Of a stretch of 64,000 nt of DNA, positions 12,044 to 21,840 are shown piece after piece. A program made the position numbers and the translations under genes. The notes below the pieces were generated by a model, which was not told the origin of the DNA, ran no database searches, and saw only the letters and a list, made by a program, of their open reading frames with translations. The DNA is from Wyeomyia smithii (Eukaryota; Arthropoda; Insecta; Diptera; Culicidae): positions 242,156,892-242,220,891 of the forward strand of contig NC_073696.1 in the NCBI RefSeq assembly GCF_029784165.1. The letters are read 5' to 3'. Numbering within the stretch: position 1 is the stretch's first letter; each line of letters starts with the position of its first letter.

Positions 12044-12426
12044 CACTGGCGTAGCGTGGTGGGGGCGGCGGGGGCGGTCCGCCCCGGGTGTCACCCTTCA
12101 GGGGGTGACACTCATGAGGAAAATTTTCATACGTGTCACCTTCAAAAGGGTGATATCCGTGAGATTAACTTTCAATTAGGTGGAGGTCACTGTGAAACCC
12201 CGAAAAATATATAAATTTACTTTTAAGAAAATAATCGCAACCATTTTTTCAAAAAATCGGTAGATTTAGTTAAATCGAAAACGAACGTGATATCACAATT
12301 TTTGGTGATCTCACAATTTTTGGTAACAAAATGATTTCACTGCAACCTGGCGGGGGTGACACCCATGGGAAAAGTGGGGTGCCAAATTTTCCGCCCCGGG
12401 TGTCACCCGGTTACGCTACGCCACTG
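12044..12426. mobile_element. hAT-type MITE with GGGTGTCACCC-rich ends
   Basis: The ends read CACTGGCGTAGCG and, inverted, CAGTGGCGTAGCG: 13 bp with one mismatch. Eight-base direct repeats ATTATGAC flank it. An 8-bp TSD with CAGTGGCG-type termini is the hallmark of hAT elements. The 383-bp interior has no transposase and contains repeated, partly palindromic GGGTGACACCC motifs near both ends (about 12084-12150 and 12351-12410). It is therefore a non-autonomous derivative, mobilised in trans if at all. Confidence 0.92.
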
Positions 12427-12434
12427 ATTATGAC
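12427..12434 (+). repeat. 8-bp TSD (right) of hAT-type MITE
   Basis: ATTATGAC, identical to 12036-12043. Confidence 0.9.
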
Positions 12435-12849
12435 TGAATTTCTATATTTTGACGCTTTAGGTGTCTATTATCTTTATCATTCGAAGAAAACTCTGAAGTC
12501 TGATTCCTATGAACCTACGCTTGTGGCTGGTATGCCACGAATTAATTACAAGAACTGTGTGCTTTTATAAAAAACCTAAAATTTATAAACTTTTGAATTT
12601 ACGCGGACGAATGCCACGGTTGACTTAAATGCGTCTTCCCCGGAGGGGATCAAGCGTCGTGTTGTATTTGTCCGGCTACGCTAGTGGAAAAACGCAGAAA
12701 GAATCTTTGAAACAATCCGTCGCACGGCCAGTTTGCAAAAAAACCACCACCCACCACTTTGTCATCACGGGAAACAGAGCACAATCAAAATAACCATTTC
12801 GATCGGTAAGGTAGGTGGATGGGATTGAGATTTCCAAACAATCCTTACT
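12435..12849. other. Unassigned spacer
   Basis: About 415 bp between the hAT MITE and the left end of the long-TIR transposon. No ORF or repeat recognised. Confidence 0.45.
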
Positions 12850-12994
12850 TGAGCAAAATCATTTCAAATCGCCTGGAAATACGCGAAAATTTAATCGACC
12901 ATTTTTGATTTGAATGAAACTTTGCACACGTATTTGGCTTAGCAAACTGAGCATTTTTCACAGGTTGGTTGTATAGAAAAATTGTCTGGGAATG
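12850..12994 (+). repeat. Left TIR, outer part
   Basis: Reverse complement of the outer right arm (about 20735-20995), with an internal deletion of about 100 bp just after TTTTTCACAGG. It ends at GGAATGAG, where the LINE's poly(A), seen as T on this strand, begins. Confidence 0.8.
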
Positions 12995-13392
12995 AGTTTT
13001 TTTTTCTTCATCTATGGTTTATTTGACACGGCACAAATACAATTCAATGTTTAACGGCGCCAATTATATCTGGTAGCTTACTTTCTAAAGTATCTTAATA
13101 ACTAAAAGCAAATTTTTTATCCTCGCTGCCGACTACGAGCTGAAACTAAATCTAACTTAAAGCTAGAATATTTTGCATTAAAAGCACAGGTTTGCTGTTT
13201 GATGGTTTTCATTGCCATAGGTAAGCAGCATATTAAATTTGTTCCGCTGCTGGGCCAAGATATTACGGACTGGCATATTGGGTTGTTTCCATCGGGCCTT
13301 GAGAGTATCGTGCGGGTCTGATTGCTGTTTCCGGATCCGGGGTCTTAACGTGTTCTTGTCGTTTGGTTGGATGTAGGCGGAAGGGGATAGGA
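12995..13392 (-). other. 3' UTR and poly(A) of the I-clade LINE
   Basis: About 390 bp after the ORF2 stop. The last part holds an AAATAAA close to the A-tract on the minus strand. The terminal 160 bp are shared with 4790-4945. Confidence 0.75.
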
Positions 13393-16300
13393 CTAAACTG
13401 GGGCGTGGATGGATTTCAGGAAAACGTATATAAGGGACATGTAGGATAGGTCACGGTTCGCCAAGACATCACGAACAGGAACAGCCGGCTGCCTACCTTC
13501 GGCCTGCAGGGAAGCTATTATTCTAGACCTGGCGTCACGGTGTACAGGGCATGACCAAACAACGTACTCTATGTCGTGATAACCTTCACCACAGGCACAG
13601 ATACCACTCTCCCCGAGCCCAACACGACGGAGATGCGCGTCAAATCTATAGTGATTGGACATAAGCTGGGACATCACGCAAATGAAATCCCGACCTACAT
13701 CCCCTTCGAACCACGGGTTCGTCGATACCTTGGGGATTATGGAATGTAACCACCTTCCCAGTTCCCCCTTGGTCCAAGAATTTTGCCAACTGATGATCGT
13801 ATTCTGACGTACAAATGCGAAAAATTCATTAAAGGCAATTGGTCTTTCATAAATATCACCGTTTGTTGCGCCCACCTTAGCCAAAAAGTCCGCTTTCTCA
13901 TTACCCGGTATCGAGCAGTGAGAAGGGACCCACGCTAAGGTAATCTGAGTAGGTTTTTCGGATAAAGCACTCAGATGTTCCCGTATTTTCCCCAGGAAAT
14001 ACGGAGAGTGCTTAACATCTTTCATCGATCGGAGAGCCTCAATGGAACTGAGACTGTCCGTAAAGATGAAATAATGGTCCGTGGGCATTTTTTCGATAAT
14101 CCCTAGGGTGTACTGAATTGCAGCTAATTCTGCGACGTAAACAGAAGCAGGATTATCGAGCTTATGGGAGACGGTTAAATTGTTATTGAAGATACCGAAG
14201 CCAGTGGACCCATCAAGAAGTGATCCGTCAGTGTAGTACATATTGTCGCAGTTGATGTTTCGATATTTATTGGAAAAAAAATTTAGGGATCTGCTGCACG
14301 CGTAAATGATCCGGGATTCCACGAGTTTCTTCTATCATGGATGTATCGAAAAACACAGTAGAATCAGAAGTATTTGATAAGTCGACACGATTTGGAATAT
14401 TCGAAGAAGGGTTAATATTTTGGGACATGTGATTGAAATACAATGTCATAAAACGGGTTTGAGAATTAAGTTCGATTAACCTTTCAAAATTTTCAATCAC
14501 GGGACGGTTCAAGACTTCACATTTGATTAGAATACGAGAAGACAGGCTCCAGAAGCGGTTTTTCAAAGGTAGTACTCCAGCTAAGATCTCCAAACTCATC
14601 GTATGGGTCGATTGCATGCAACCCAAGGCGATACGCAAACAACGATATTGTATTCGCTCCAGTTTGATCAAATGTGTGTTTGCTGCGGAGCGGAAACAGA
14701 AACACCCGTACTCAATAACAGACAGTATCGTTGTTTGGTAAAGCCTTATAAGGTCTCCTGGGTGGGCTCCCCACCATTGTCCGGTTATTGTACGAAGAAA
14801 ATTCACTCTTTGTTGACATTTTTTCATCAGATACCTAACGTGACAACCCCAGGTGACTTTTGAGTCGAACCAGACACCAAGCTATTTGTGTACCAAAACC
14901 TGAGAAATCGTTTTACCCATTAATTGTGTTTGAAGCTGAGCAGGTTCATGCTTCCTAGAAAAAACTACTATCTCAGTCTTCTCCGGAGAGAATTCGATAC
15001 CTAGCTGTAAAGCCCAAGCAGACAAATTGTCCAAGGTATCTTGCAATGGTCCTTGCAAATCGGCAGCTTTGGCTCCTGTAACAGAGATTACACTGTCGTC
15101 TGCAAGTTGTCTTATCGTGCATGAATTTGCCAGACATTCGTCGATGTCATTTACATAAAAGTTGTAAAGAAGAGGGCTTAAACATGAGCCCTGGGGAAGA
15201 CCCATGTAGCTAATGCGAAAAGTTGCCAAATCGCCGTGCGTAAAATGCATGTGGTTTTCGGACAACAAATTGTGCAAAAAATTGTTCAAAATTGGAGAAA
15301 ATCCTTGTCGGTGAAGTTTACCCGAAAGAATGTCAATAGAAACGGAATCAAAAGCCCCCTCAAAGTCCAAGAACGCAGACGCCATTTGTTCTTTGCGAGC
15401 ATACGCAAACTGAATATCTGTTGAAAGCAACGCAAGACAATCATTCGTCCCTTTGGCACGGCGGAAGCCAAATTGAGTATCTGATAGTAGACCATTTGAT
15501 TCGACCCAATGGTCTAAACGACGGAGTATTTTTTCCATCAATTTCCGGATACAGGATAGCATTGCAATCGGCCTATAAGAGTTGTGATCAGAAGCTGGTT
15601 TCCCTGGTTTTTGGATGGCGATCACCTTCACTTGCCTCCAATCCTGCGGTACAATGTTTTGCTCCAGGAACTTATTGAACAAGTTCAACAAGCGCCTCTT
15701 GGCATTGCCGGGTAGATTCTTCAACAAGTTGAATTTGATTCTATCTAACCCAGGCGCGTTATTGTTACAGGCCAGGAGGGCAACTGAAAATTCTGCCATC
15801 GTAAAAGGTGATTCTATCGCGTCGTGGCCCGGAGACGTATCACGAACAATATTTTGCTCAGGAACAGAGTCCGGACATACTTTCCTGGCAAAATCAAATA
15901 TCCACCTACTTGAAGACTCCTCGCTTTCGTTGACCGTTACGCGATTCCGCATTCTTCGGGCTGTGTTCCAAAGAGTGCTCATCGATGTCTCCCTCGACGC
16001 CTCGTTCACGAACCGACGCCAATATCCGCGTTTCTTTGCTTTAGCCAAGCTTTTAAGCTTAGTATCAAGCTCCGAATACCGTATATAGTCGTCGGGTATA
16101 CCTCCCTTCTGGAAGGCCAAAAACGCGTCGGATCTTTGCGTGTAGACATCGGAGCACTCTTTGTCCCACCACGGAGTTGGAGGCCGCTCTTTGATCGTTA
16201 CGCCGGGATATTTCTTCGTTTGGGCTTGCAACGCGGCGTCGAGAATCAAGCCCGCGAGGAAGTTGTATTCTTCAAGTGGTGGATGATGTTGAATCGACTC

Positions 16301-17086
16301 GACCGCTTTTGAAATCATTTCCTCGTATAACTTCCAATCGACATTCCGTGTGAGGTCATACGGAATGTCAATTGGTCGCATGCAAGTTGACCCGTTATTA
16401 ATTGAAATAAGAATAGGCAAATGGTCGCTACCGTGAGGATCGAGTATAACCTTCCATGTGCAATCCAACCGTAGCGACGTCGAACATAAGGATAGATCCA
16501 AAGCGCTTGGGCGCGCTGGAGGTTTCGGGATACGTGTCATTTCACCGTTGTTTAAAATAGTCATGTCGAAGTCATCGCAAAGGTTATAGATTAAAGAGGA
16601 GCGGTTATCATTGTAAGGGGAACTCCAAGCCACACCATGAGAGTTGAAGTCTTCCAAAATCAAATGTGGCGAGGGAAGAAGTTCTATTAAATCAAAGAGC
16701 AGCCGTTGCCCAACCTGTGCTCTGGGAGGTATATATATTGAGGCAATACAAAGCTCTTTACCTTGTATTGTCATTTGACATGCGACAACTTCGATGCCTG
16801 GAATCGAGGGGAGGTTAATACGATAGAAAGAATAGCACTTTTGAATCCCTAAAAGTACTCCTCCATATGGGGTGTCTCGATCAAGGCGAATAATATTAAA
16901 ATCATGGAAGTTGAGATCAATATTTGAAGTAAGCCAAGTTTCACAAAGGGAAAATGCATCGCATTTGTTTTTATTTATCAAAACTTTAAACGAATCAATT
17001 TTTGGTAAAATACTTCTACTATTCCACTGTAAGACAGAGATAGAATCCTTCATATACGCAGTTGAATTAGGCATCGAAGGATACAA
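13393..17086 (-). pseudogene. I-clade ORF2: endonuclease, RT, RNase H, CCHC (two lesions)
   Basis: The frame would encode about 1231 residues. Endonuclease motifs are LCETWL, EDFNSHG and GSDHLPI; reverse transcriptase motifs are MGLPQGSCLSPLLYNF and LADDSVIS. RNase H shows YYTDGS, VAELAAI, FTDSLSS and NEKADFL. Only two lesions interrupt it. A TAG at 14882-14884 stands where relatives have Tyr (KYLGVW), and a frameshift falls in the A8 run at about 14274-14281. The C-terminal motif reads CACGEGYHDIEYVVWSC, with Tyr where the sister element has the zinc-binding His. The endonuclease motif is EDFN rather than the usual GDFN. Start 17086 overlaps ORF1 by 20 bp. Confidence 0.92.
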
Positions 17087-18437
17087 TCACTGCAAGGAGG
17101 GGCCATTGGGCAGTCAATTGCTTCAAAAATGATCTAACTGTTGGGAGGAACGCTGTAAGAAAATCTTTTATTGGATCGGGTACATTGAAATTTTCAAAAA
17201 TCCTGTCCACAATGTTAGAAAATTTCACTAATCCAGAGTTTGTTTCATCAACTGGATGTGCAAAAGGAACAACTGGGGTTTTAGATGTTCCTGGCAGTGC
17301 TGGGAACTCCTTCTGGGACTTTAAATTTGCAAGCCCAGGAGGAGTTTGCTTCGGCTTTTCCGCAGCACTTTTAGATTTGTTCGTATTATTCATTCCATCT
17401 TGAGAAACCTTAGGTCCTTTCCTGGGAAGCTTAGGAGAGGAAAGATTTTTCCTCTTTCTAGTCTCCCCAAGACAGGCAAAAGAAGTTCCCTCTAGTGGTT
17501 CGTCAGAGTCGGTTTCATCTGAAGACAACAGATCAAAGGGGTTCGATGTTATGGTAGAAGTGGTCACAGTCTTCTTCAGCATCTCAGCATAAGAACGCTT
17601 TGAACGCTCCTTAAGTGACCGCTTGATTTTATCTCTGCGCTGCATGTACACCGGGCATGTGGAAAGCTCATGCTGATTTTCCCCACAGTGAATACATTTT
17701 TCAACATTAACACTGCAAGAATCTTCCGCATGAGTCTCCCCACACTTGCTACATCGTGCCTCATTGCAGCAGTAGGCGACTGTGTGGCCTAACTGCTTGC
17801 AATTGGTGCAATTCATAACACTGGGTACATACAATCGCACAGGCAGACGAACCCGGTCGATCAAGACGTGGTTAGGGAGGGCAGATCCGGCAAACGTAAC
17901 GCGAAACGAGTCTGACGGAGTGTAAACTTTTTTACCGCCGACGAGAGACATGGACCGCAATTGCTTACAATCCAAAATCTTCGCCTGTGTTTCGGTATTT
18001 TTGAAGCAACCGGTTGCGCTTTTTTGGATACACTCGACAGACAGACTCGAATCGGTTATGACACCGTCGATCTCCACGTCTCGTGCGGGTATGTAAACGC
18101 GATACTCGCGTGTGAAGAGCTCAGAGCAAGCGATAGCATTGGCCTGTGCCAGATCACTGACCACGACACGGAGCTTGTTAGGTCGGACCTTGGAAATTTC
18201 GGTCACGGCCTTGTACCCCTTCGTCAGGTCTTTAGAAATTTGCAGTATGTTTAATCGCTTTGAATTCACTCCTGCCTTTGGACGAAAATAAACAGTATAG
18301 CTGCCCTGTTGAGATCCGTCCGGGTAAAGCCTGGGGCGAGGGGGGACTGGAGAATGAACAGGGGAGGGGGTAACAGAAGGGTCAGGGTCAGGGGGGTTTG
18401 GGGATGGTGGCACGGGAGGCGAGGGATCTATATCCAT
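17067..18437 (-). CDS. I-clade ORF1 (gag-like RNA-binding protein), intact
   Basis: This is an open frame of 456 residues. The first 45 residues are Pro-rich (PPSPNPPDPDPS and similar). A globular middle follows, then three CCHC zinc knuckles at residues about 210-261: CTNCKQLGHTVAYC, CSKCGETHAEDSC and CIHCGENQHELSTC. After them come basic and Ser-rich stretches and a short C-terminal region. In I-type LINEs this protein binds element RNA and forms the ribonucleoprotein that ORF2 protein works on. It overlaps the ORF2 start by 20 bp in a different frame, so ORF2 would need reinitiation or similar. No lesion is visible. It is an element gene, not a host gene. Confidence 0.92.
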   Translation of the reverse strand: MDIDPSPPVPPSPNPPDPDPSVTPSPVHSPVPPRPRLYPDGSQQGSYTVYFRPKAGVNSKRLNILQISKDLTKGYKAVTEISKVRPNKLRVVVSDLAQANAIACSELFTREYRVYIPARDVEIDGVITDSSLSVECIQKSATGCFKNTETQAKILDCKQLRSMSLVGGKKVYTPSDSFRVTFAGSALPNHVLIDRVRLPVRLYVPSVMNCTNCKQLGHTVAYCCNEARCSKCGETHAEDSCSVNVEKCIHCGENQHELSTCPVYMQRRDKIKRSLKERSKRSYAEMLKKTVTTSTITSNPFDLLSSDETDSDEPLEGTSFACLGETRKRKNLSSPKLPRKGPKVSQDGMNNTNKSKSAAEKPKQTPPGLANLKSQKEFPALPGTSKTPVVPFAHPVDETNSGLVKFSNIVDRIFENFNVPDPIKDFLTAFLPTVRSFLKQLTAQWPLLAVIVSFDA

Positions 18438-18867
18438 CGCGCTAAATGTAGCGCACTAGCGCACTAGCGCCGACAAGAACACGTACCTATTTACTTCTTC
18501 CTTCCAGCAGTGGTTGTCCGATCGTTCGAAGCTGCACCCAAAGCAGCCAGCAGCACCAGTACAGCAGCACCAATACAGCCACCAGCAGTGAGCCGGGTGT
18601 GAGATCACTCAGCACAGCGACACGACTCGACTGTCAACTGATGGCCTTGAATTAGAAAGATCTATTCACTGTACACAGATCAAAACTGCAGCTGGTATTT
18701 TGCACCAATACAGCCAAAGTTGCGAGCCGGGTAGTAGCGACACAACTCACAATCTAGTTGCCCTTTAGCGCGAATAATACACTCTTTTGTTTGGCTATTC
18801 GTACACACGGACCGGATTGTAATAGAACGACCACTTTGCACGTCCGTTTCTGTCGAATGTTCGACGC
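18438..18867 (-). promoter_or_regulatory. 5' UTR / presumed internal promoter of the I-clade LINE, with an imperfect duplication
   Basis: The minus-strand leader lies between the LINE 5' end and the ORF1 ATG. On the plus strand, CACCAATACAGCCA followed by GAGCCGGGT, GCGACACRACTC and a CTGTCAACT- or CTAGTTGCC-type tail occurs twice, near 18568-18650 and 18703-18770. The period is roughly 135 bp. I-type LINEs use internal promoters in this region, and repeated leader units are known in related families. The promoter role is inferred. Confidence 0.55.
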
Positions 18868-18873
18868 GGAATG

Positions 18874-19330
18874 GGGGAATTTTTTTTTGACCAAACAAAA
18901 TTAAAAATAAACATTAAATTTCAATTTAAAAAAAAAAGAGTTGATTTTTTTTTTTTTTTTTTTTAAAGAAACTTGACGTTAATACGCAACTTTAAAAAAA
19001 AAGTCCAGGATGAAGAAATGAAAAATAATTTGTTTATGGTAGATTAATTTTTTTATGAAAATTCTAATTCAAACATTTTTTAAAATATTTGTATTCTGAT
19101 GATTTTAAAAGATGCAGAGAGTCATTTTGAATCAAAAAGCTCTTGGTAGTAAACATTCTAAAGGCATTGGTTTTCGAGTTATTTCTAATTTAAGCTCGAA
19201 AAATTATAATTATTTAGGAAAATACACGTTTTTCTTAATTTTTCCATGGTTCTCCAGCAAAAACCATACGTTCATTGGAATGCTTGATCAAAAATATACA
19301 ATTCATTCTTTGACAACAAAACGATTGGGA
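18874..19330 (+). repeat. Left TIR, inner part
   Basis: Reverse complement of about 20280-20730. It contains GTCCAGGATGA, CTGATGATTTTAAAAGATGC, AAAGGCATTGGTTTTCGAG and TTTGACAACAAAACGATTGG, each mirrored in the right arm. T- and A-runs differ in length between arms. Confidence 0.88.
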
Positions 19331-19394
19331 GAACGATTCTCAAGAAAAGAGTTAAATGTTCTAAGTGATATAAATATATATAAGAATCAAATAT

Positions 19395-20147
19395 TTATTT
19401 TCGAGTTATATTTATTATAGATTTTTTGAAAATATTGCTCCATTCTGTTACTCCTTGTTCATATTCTTCATATGATACCCAACTAAATGACATTTTTGAT
19501 GAATTTTTATTACTTTTCTGATTAGACCAATCATACAATTCTTTTGCGCTTGTAATGGGATGTTCATGTTCTTTAGCTAAACTTGCATTTCTTGCCATTC
19601 GTTGTAATATGCCACCAATTGCATCGCATGGGCCTTCAACATGAGAAGTCGCAAAAAAATGCCACTCTGCATCGACGTTATATTTTGTTATTTTTGCAAA
19701 GTTTTTTCTATTTTTATATTTTGAGGCAGCTCCATCACATATTAATATCGCTTTTTTCAACTCTATTGTTGTTTTCAAAAAACTCATTAATTTGGCAACT
19801 AACACCTGAACCGCAACAGTATCATGATGGAGTACTTCCGATATTATGATGAAGCTGATATTCTTAAGTGTTCCAGATTCTGAATAGTAAACAACGAAGG
19901 GATGAATGGTGGCTTGACTTTTATTCCAATAACTACACGAATCACAAATTGATAAAGACGTATTAAAATAAGCTTGACTGTTCAATATTTTTAATTTTAC
20001 AATAACGTTTTCGTTTAATTTGCGTAAGCTTGATGAGCACCGATGATCAGGAAAGGGTTTACAGCATTTGGGCTTGGTGTATTCCATTTTCACTTTATTC
20101 ATCTTCACAGAATGCAAACTGTTTCTAACACATCTGGAGTAGTGCAA
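19395..20147 (-). CDS. Transposase-like protein of the long-TIR element (family not identified)
   Basis: This is an open frame of 250 residues on the minus strand, centred between the two inverted arms. Visible motifs are CDSCSYWNKSQATIHPFVVYY (residues 69-89, C69/C72), SEVLHHDT (103-110), ICDGAASKYKNRKNF (136-150, D138) and EWHFFATSHVEGPCDAIGG (161-179, H169, D175). Proteins with the ATIHPxVVYY / DG...YKNR / WHFFATSH.KG.CD.IGG pattern occur, from memory, as uncharacterised multi-copy proteins in many animals. Position between TIRs suggests a DDE-type transposase. It is short for a transposase, so the N-terminal part may be missing. It could also be an accessory protein. Confidence 0.6.
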   Translation of the reverse strand: MHYSRCVRNSLHSVKMNKVKMEYTKPKCCKPFPDHRCSSSLRKLNENVIVKLKILNSQAYFNTSLSICDSCSYWNKSQATIHPFVVYYSESGTLKNISFIIISEVLHHDTVAVQVLVAKLMSFLKTTIELKKAILICDGAASKYKNRKNFAKITKYNVDAEWHFFATSHVEGPCDAIGGILQRMARNASLAKEHEHPITSAKELYDWSNQKSNKNSSKMSFSWVSYEEYEQGVTEWSNIFKKSIINITRK

Positions 20148-20279
20148 TCGTATTTATATACGAAAACAGATATTATAGGTAACCCAGTTATTATTAGTAA
20201 CTTAGTAAGTAGTGTTGCACGACAAACATATTTTTTAATATAACATTTAGCAAGGGGGAACCTGTAGGAAGGCTAAGGT

Positions 20280-20995
20280 TTAGCGATTGAGTTATTTATC
20301 CAATCGTTTTGTTGTCAAAGAATGAATTGTATATTTTTGATCAAGCATTCCAATGAACGGAGAATTATGGACAAATTAAGAAAAACGTGTATTTTCCGAA
20401 ATATTAATAATTTTTCGAGCCTTAATTTAAAAATAACTCGAAAACCAATGCCTTTAGAATATTTACTACCAGGGGCTTTTTGATTCAAAATGACTCTCTG
20501 CATCTTTTAAAATCATCAGAATACAAATATTTTGAAAAATGTTTAAATTAGATTTTTTATAAAAAAAATAATCTACCATAAAAAAAATATTTTTCATTTT
20601 CATCCTGGACTTTTTTTAAAGTTACGTATTGACGTCAAGTTTCTTTTAAAAAAAATTCAACTCCTTTTTTTTTAATTGAAGTTTACTGTTAATTTTTAAT
20701 TTTTTTTGGTAAAAAAATTTTTTTTTTTGTACAGTGTATATTTTTTATGGTGCATTTTTAATTCCCTACAACTCATTCTCAGACAGTTTTTCTATACAAC
20801 TAACGGTTTCTGGGCTACAATGCTTCGAATAAAACCTATGCCAAAAGGCATACGCCCTGTAACTCATGGGTGTAAAAAATCTCTCCATCTGTGAACAATG
20901 CTCAGTTTGCTAAGCCAAATACGTGTGCAAAGTTTCATTCAAATCAAAAATGGTCGATATTCGACTATAGGTCATTTGGCGTGATCTTGCTCACT
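20280..20995 (-). repeat. Right TIR of the long-TIR element
   Basis: Over 700 bp mirroring the left arm. The outer 250 bp (CTACAACTCATTCTCAGACAG and onward to TGGTCGATATTCGAC) includes the segment missing from the left arm. It ends about GATCTTGCTCA, which pairs with TGAGCAAAATC at the left end. Confidence 0.85.
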
Positions 20996-21144
20996 TGGAG
21001 TAACAAAAGATAAAAGCCAAACGAATCGCAACTGGACAAGCGATGTGAAGTTCCTAACAGACCGAACCAATCAATAGCGGTAACTTCTCATATTCGCCAA
21101 AAGAATTTTTACTCATTTGCGGATTTGCTCTAGGCGTCGTACAA

Positions 21145-21371
21145 GAATTACATAACGCCAAAAATGCAAGTTTTAGACCCCCTCCCGCCTATGTAACAAT
21201 AAGTAACGTTCGATATGACTCCCTCCCTAAAATTACGTAACGCTAAATAACCTGCCCACCTTCAAATTCCAGTTACGTAACTGTATCAACTACCCCCTTA
21301 CTCTCATGTAACAAAATGTTACGCAAACTCAACCTTCCCCCCCTCCCCCAACCTTCATGCGTTACGTAATT
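21145..21371. repeat. MITE-like repeat rich in TTACGTAA motifs
   Basis: The ends read GAATTACATAACGCC and, inverted, AAATTACGTAACGCA. Between them TTACGTAA or TAACG(C/T) recurs near 21191, 21232, 21272, 21308 and 21360, with C-rich stretches. This looks like a short imperfect inverted-repeat element. The TSD is not clear. Confidence 0.5.
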
Positions 21372-21684
21372 TGTGACGGCGCCTTATTGGTAACATCGTT
21401 ACATAGTGCACTGTTTTATTTGAACCTAATTTACACGCATCTTTATCTTAGGCCTTTGCCGTCCTTTTCTCGAGCTACCCACTGTTTCATTTCTTATCTC
21501 TCCCCTTTTCTACTAACCTATCGTGTGCGGTTTCGGTTCTATCGATCTTCGTTCGAACGGGTTAAACTATTCAATCACTTTATATGCGCATGTTATCAAA
21601 AAAAGGGTTTGAGTACTCACTGACCGCTGAACTTCATAGTGCTTGAGAGCAAACTTCGATGGCTGGCGGTTGTGAGACTAAACA

Positions 21685-21840
21685 ATGGCATCGCTGGCTG
21701 ACTGCGATGACGCCGGCGAAGAACGCGATGATTTTTATCAGCGTCGGTATGTTGAACCACTTGAAGAATATCGGTGGGTTCGGACCGAACCGGAGCGAAT
21801 TGAAAAGAAATTAGTTTCTAAGCGTCCCAAAGTTATTTGA
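21685..21840 (+). CDS. Small charged ORF (51 residues), tentative
   Basis: ATG at 21685 to TGA at 21838-21840. The product begins MASLADCDDAGEERDDF, is rich in D, E, R and Y, and ends KRPKVI. The charged composition and the codon texture look coding-like against an AT-rich background. A CAG|GTAATT splice-donor-like site lies about 15 bp beyond the stop. I recognise no family. It may be a first exon, a fragment of a transposon protein, or chance. Confidence 0.25.
   Translation: MASLADCDDAGEERDDFYQRRYVEPLEEYRWVRTEPERIEKKLVSKRPKVI

Larger units (their letters stand above)
12995..18867 (-). mobile_element. Full-length I-clade LINE, nearly intact, inserted in the left TIR
   Basis: In minus orientation the order is: 5' UTR of about 430 bp with an imperfect repeat (18867-18438), ORF1 (18437-17067), ORF2 (17086-13393), 3' UTR and poly(A), seen as T at 12996-13005. 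GGAATG occurs at both junctions (12989-12994 and 18868-18873), consistent with a TSD of at least 6 bp, though the right copy is followed by changed sequence. The total is about 5.9 kb, the expected size for a complete I-type element. ORF1 is open; ORF2 has one stop and one homopolymer shift. Confidence 0.88.
12850..20995 (-). mobile_element. Long-TIR DNA transposon, split by a nested LINE
   Basis: Two inverted arms face each other: left 12850-12994 plus about 18874-19330, right about 20280-20995. Remove the LINE at 12995-18867 and the left arm becomes continuous and mirrors the right arm base for base over several hundred bp. Landmarks are GAGCAA.ATCA, then ATCGACCATTTTTGATTTGA, then AAACTTTGCACACG, then GAATGAG, then an A/T-rich part with GTCCAGGATG. 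The left arm lacks about 100 bp that the right arm has (present at about 20785-20880). Between the arms lies one transposase-like ORF on the minus strand. The element without its passenger is about 2.3 kb. I could not fix the TSD, so the outer ends are approximate. Confidence 0.8.

Noticed and set aside
14523..16088. Several plus-strand ORFs over the I-clade LINE
   Set aside because: They lie opposite the RT and endonuclease domains of ORF2 and have no domain of their own.
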